Assembly (NCBI GenBank): GCA_946480125.1
Contig: CAMLIY010000199.1
Location: 1-5,716 of the forward strand
Direction of reading: 5' to 3'
Length of the DNA: 5,716 nt
From: an uncultured Asticcacaulis sp.
GTDB taxonomy: Bacteria > Pseudomonadota > Alphaproteobacteria > Caulobacterales > Caulobacteraceae
Positions 4,962 to 5,716 of this stretch are shown here, one piece after another. Position numbers and translations under genes: made by a program. The notes beneath the pieces are model-generated. The model was not told the DNA's origin, searched no databases, and worked only from the letters and a program-made list of their open reading frames with translations. Each line of letters opens with the position of its first letter. Positions within the stretch are counted from its first letter, which is position 1.

Positions 4962-5716
4962 TTACTGGCTGCGTTGATCCCGCTTTGCCAGCACACGCAG
5001 GCGCAAGGCGTTGAGCTTGATGAAGCCACCGGCATCACGGTGATCGTAGGCGACCTTGCCCTCTTCGAACGTCACCAGGTCCTGATCATACAGCGAATAA
5101 GGGCTTTCGCGGCCGGTGATCGTGACGTTGCCCTTATAGAGCTTGATCGTGACGCGGCCGGTGACCTTTTCCTGGCTGTAGTCGATGGCGGCTTGCAGCA
5201 TGTTGCGCTCGGGCGAGAACCAGAAGCCGTTATAGACCAGCGAGGCATATTTCGGCATCAGCTCGTCCTTCAGGTGCATGGCGCCGCTGTCGAGCGTGAT
5301 CGACTCAATGCCGCGGTGCGCCGCCAGCAGGATGGTGCCGCCGGGGGTCTCGTAAACACCGCGCGACTTCATGCCGACGAAGCGGTTCTCGACTAGATCG
5401 AGACGACCGACACCATTATCATGGCCGAGTTCGTTCAGCTTGGTCAGGATGGTGGCGGGCGACATGGCGACGCCATTAATGGCGACCGGATCACCGCGCT
5501 CGAAATCCATGGTGAAAACGGTCGGGGTATCCGGCGCGGCTTCCGGCGAAATGGTGCGCTGATAGACAAATTCCGGTGCTTCGACGGCCGGGTCTTCCAG
5601 CACCTTGCCTTCGGAAGACGAGTGTAACAGGTTGGCGTCAACCGAGAAGGGCGCATCGCCTCGCTTGTCCTTGGCGATCTGGATCTGGTGCTTTTCAGCG
5701 AAATCGAGCAGGGCTT
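4962..5716 (-). CDS. argG: Argininosuccinate synthase, C-terminal part (partial)
   Basis: This is the last 250 residues of an approximately 400-residue ArgG. The frame is open to the right edge, so the N-terminal ATP-binding part lies outside. The enzyme joins citrulline and aspartate with ATP to form argininosuccinate, the penultimate step of arginine synthesis, in the cytoplasm as a tetramer. Highly conserved ArgG blocks are visible in order: [138 protein letters not shown]. The stop is TAA at 4964-4962. A start at the GTG 5603 would be an artefact, because the conserved sequence continues upstream without a break. It is followed by the stem-loop block 4848-4960, which separates it from the kinase operon on the same strand. 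Confidence 0.97.
   Translation of the reverse strand, partial: ALLDFAEKHQIQIAKDKRGDAPFSVDANLLHSSSEGKVLEDPAVEAPEFVYQRTISPEAAPDTPTVFTMDFERGDPVAINGVAMSPATILTKLNELGHDNGVGRLDLVENRFVGMKSRGVYETPGGTILLAAHRGIESITLDSGAMHLKDELMPKYASLVYNGFWFSPERNMLQAAIDYSQEKVTGRVTIKLYKGNVTITGRESPYSLYDQDLVTFEEGKVAYDHRDAGGFIKLNALRLRVLAKRDQRSQ

Noticed and set aside
4935..5396. Plus-strand open frame opposite argG
   Set aside because: It is a shadow of the strongly conserved ArgG frame and starts inside the palindromic block.

Overview
The window looks like a stretch of chromosome from an alphaproteobacterium of the Caulobacterales, probably close to Asticcacaulis or Caulobacter. This is an inference from protein recognition: a lipoprotein of the CC0125/CC1285 type, a DUF6065 protein, an argininosuccinate synthase with typical alphaproteobacterial wording, moderately high GC, and GANTC sites of the kind methylated by CcrM. 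There is no insertion sequence, phage gene, CRISPR array, tRNA or rRNA.

Layout. At the left edge (1-74, minus) lies the start of a gene that resembles the YbaK/ProX prolyl-tRNA editing family. Divergent from it, after a 43-bp gap, is a complete DUF6065 gene (118-888, plus). It meets a small secreted lipoprotein gene (929-1477, minus) tail to tail. The two share one compact bidirectional terminator (891-922) with a perfect 14-bp stem. The lipoprotein has a recognisable sigma70-type promoter (1509-1536), which shows that the longest reading frame begins too far upstream.

The middle of the window is a minus-strand cluster read from right to left: a diacylglycerol-kinase-family lipid kinase (4776-3868), a PAP2 membrane phosphatase (3871-3065), a calcineurin-like metallophosphoesterase (3068-2283) and a LysE-family exporter (2251-1580). 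The first three are joined by 4-base stop/start overlaps (ATGA and GTGA), so they are almost certainly one translationally coupled operon. LysE follows after 31 bp, and its start codon lies inside a 9-bp inverted repeat. One lipid kinase and two phosphatases in tight coupling suggest a membrane-lipid phosphorylation/dephosphorylation cycle. The actual lipid is unknown.

At the right edge is the C-terminal 250 residues of argininosuccinate synthase (4962-5716, minus, 5' end outside the window). The 185 bp between argG and the kinase gene hold three consecutive stem-loops within one G/C-tract-flanked block (4848-4960). This is the most structured non-coding sequence in the window. It could be a dispersed palindromic repeat or a terminator region. 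No clearly novel system is visible. The points most worth following are the coupled kinase/phosphatase operon, the composite palindrome, the DUF6065 protein of unknown function, and the possible start-codon hairpin of the exporter.
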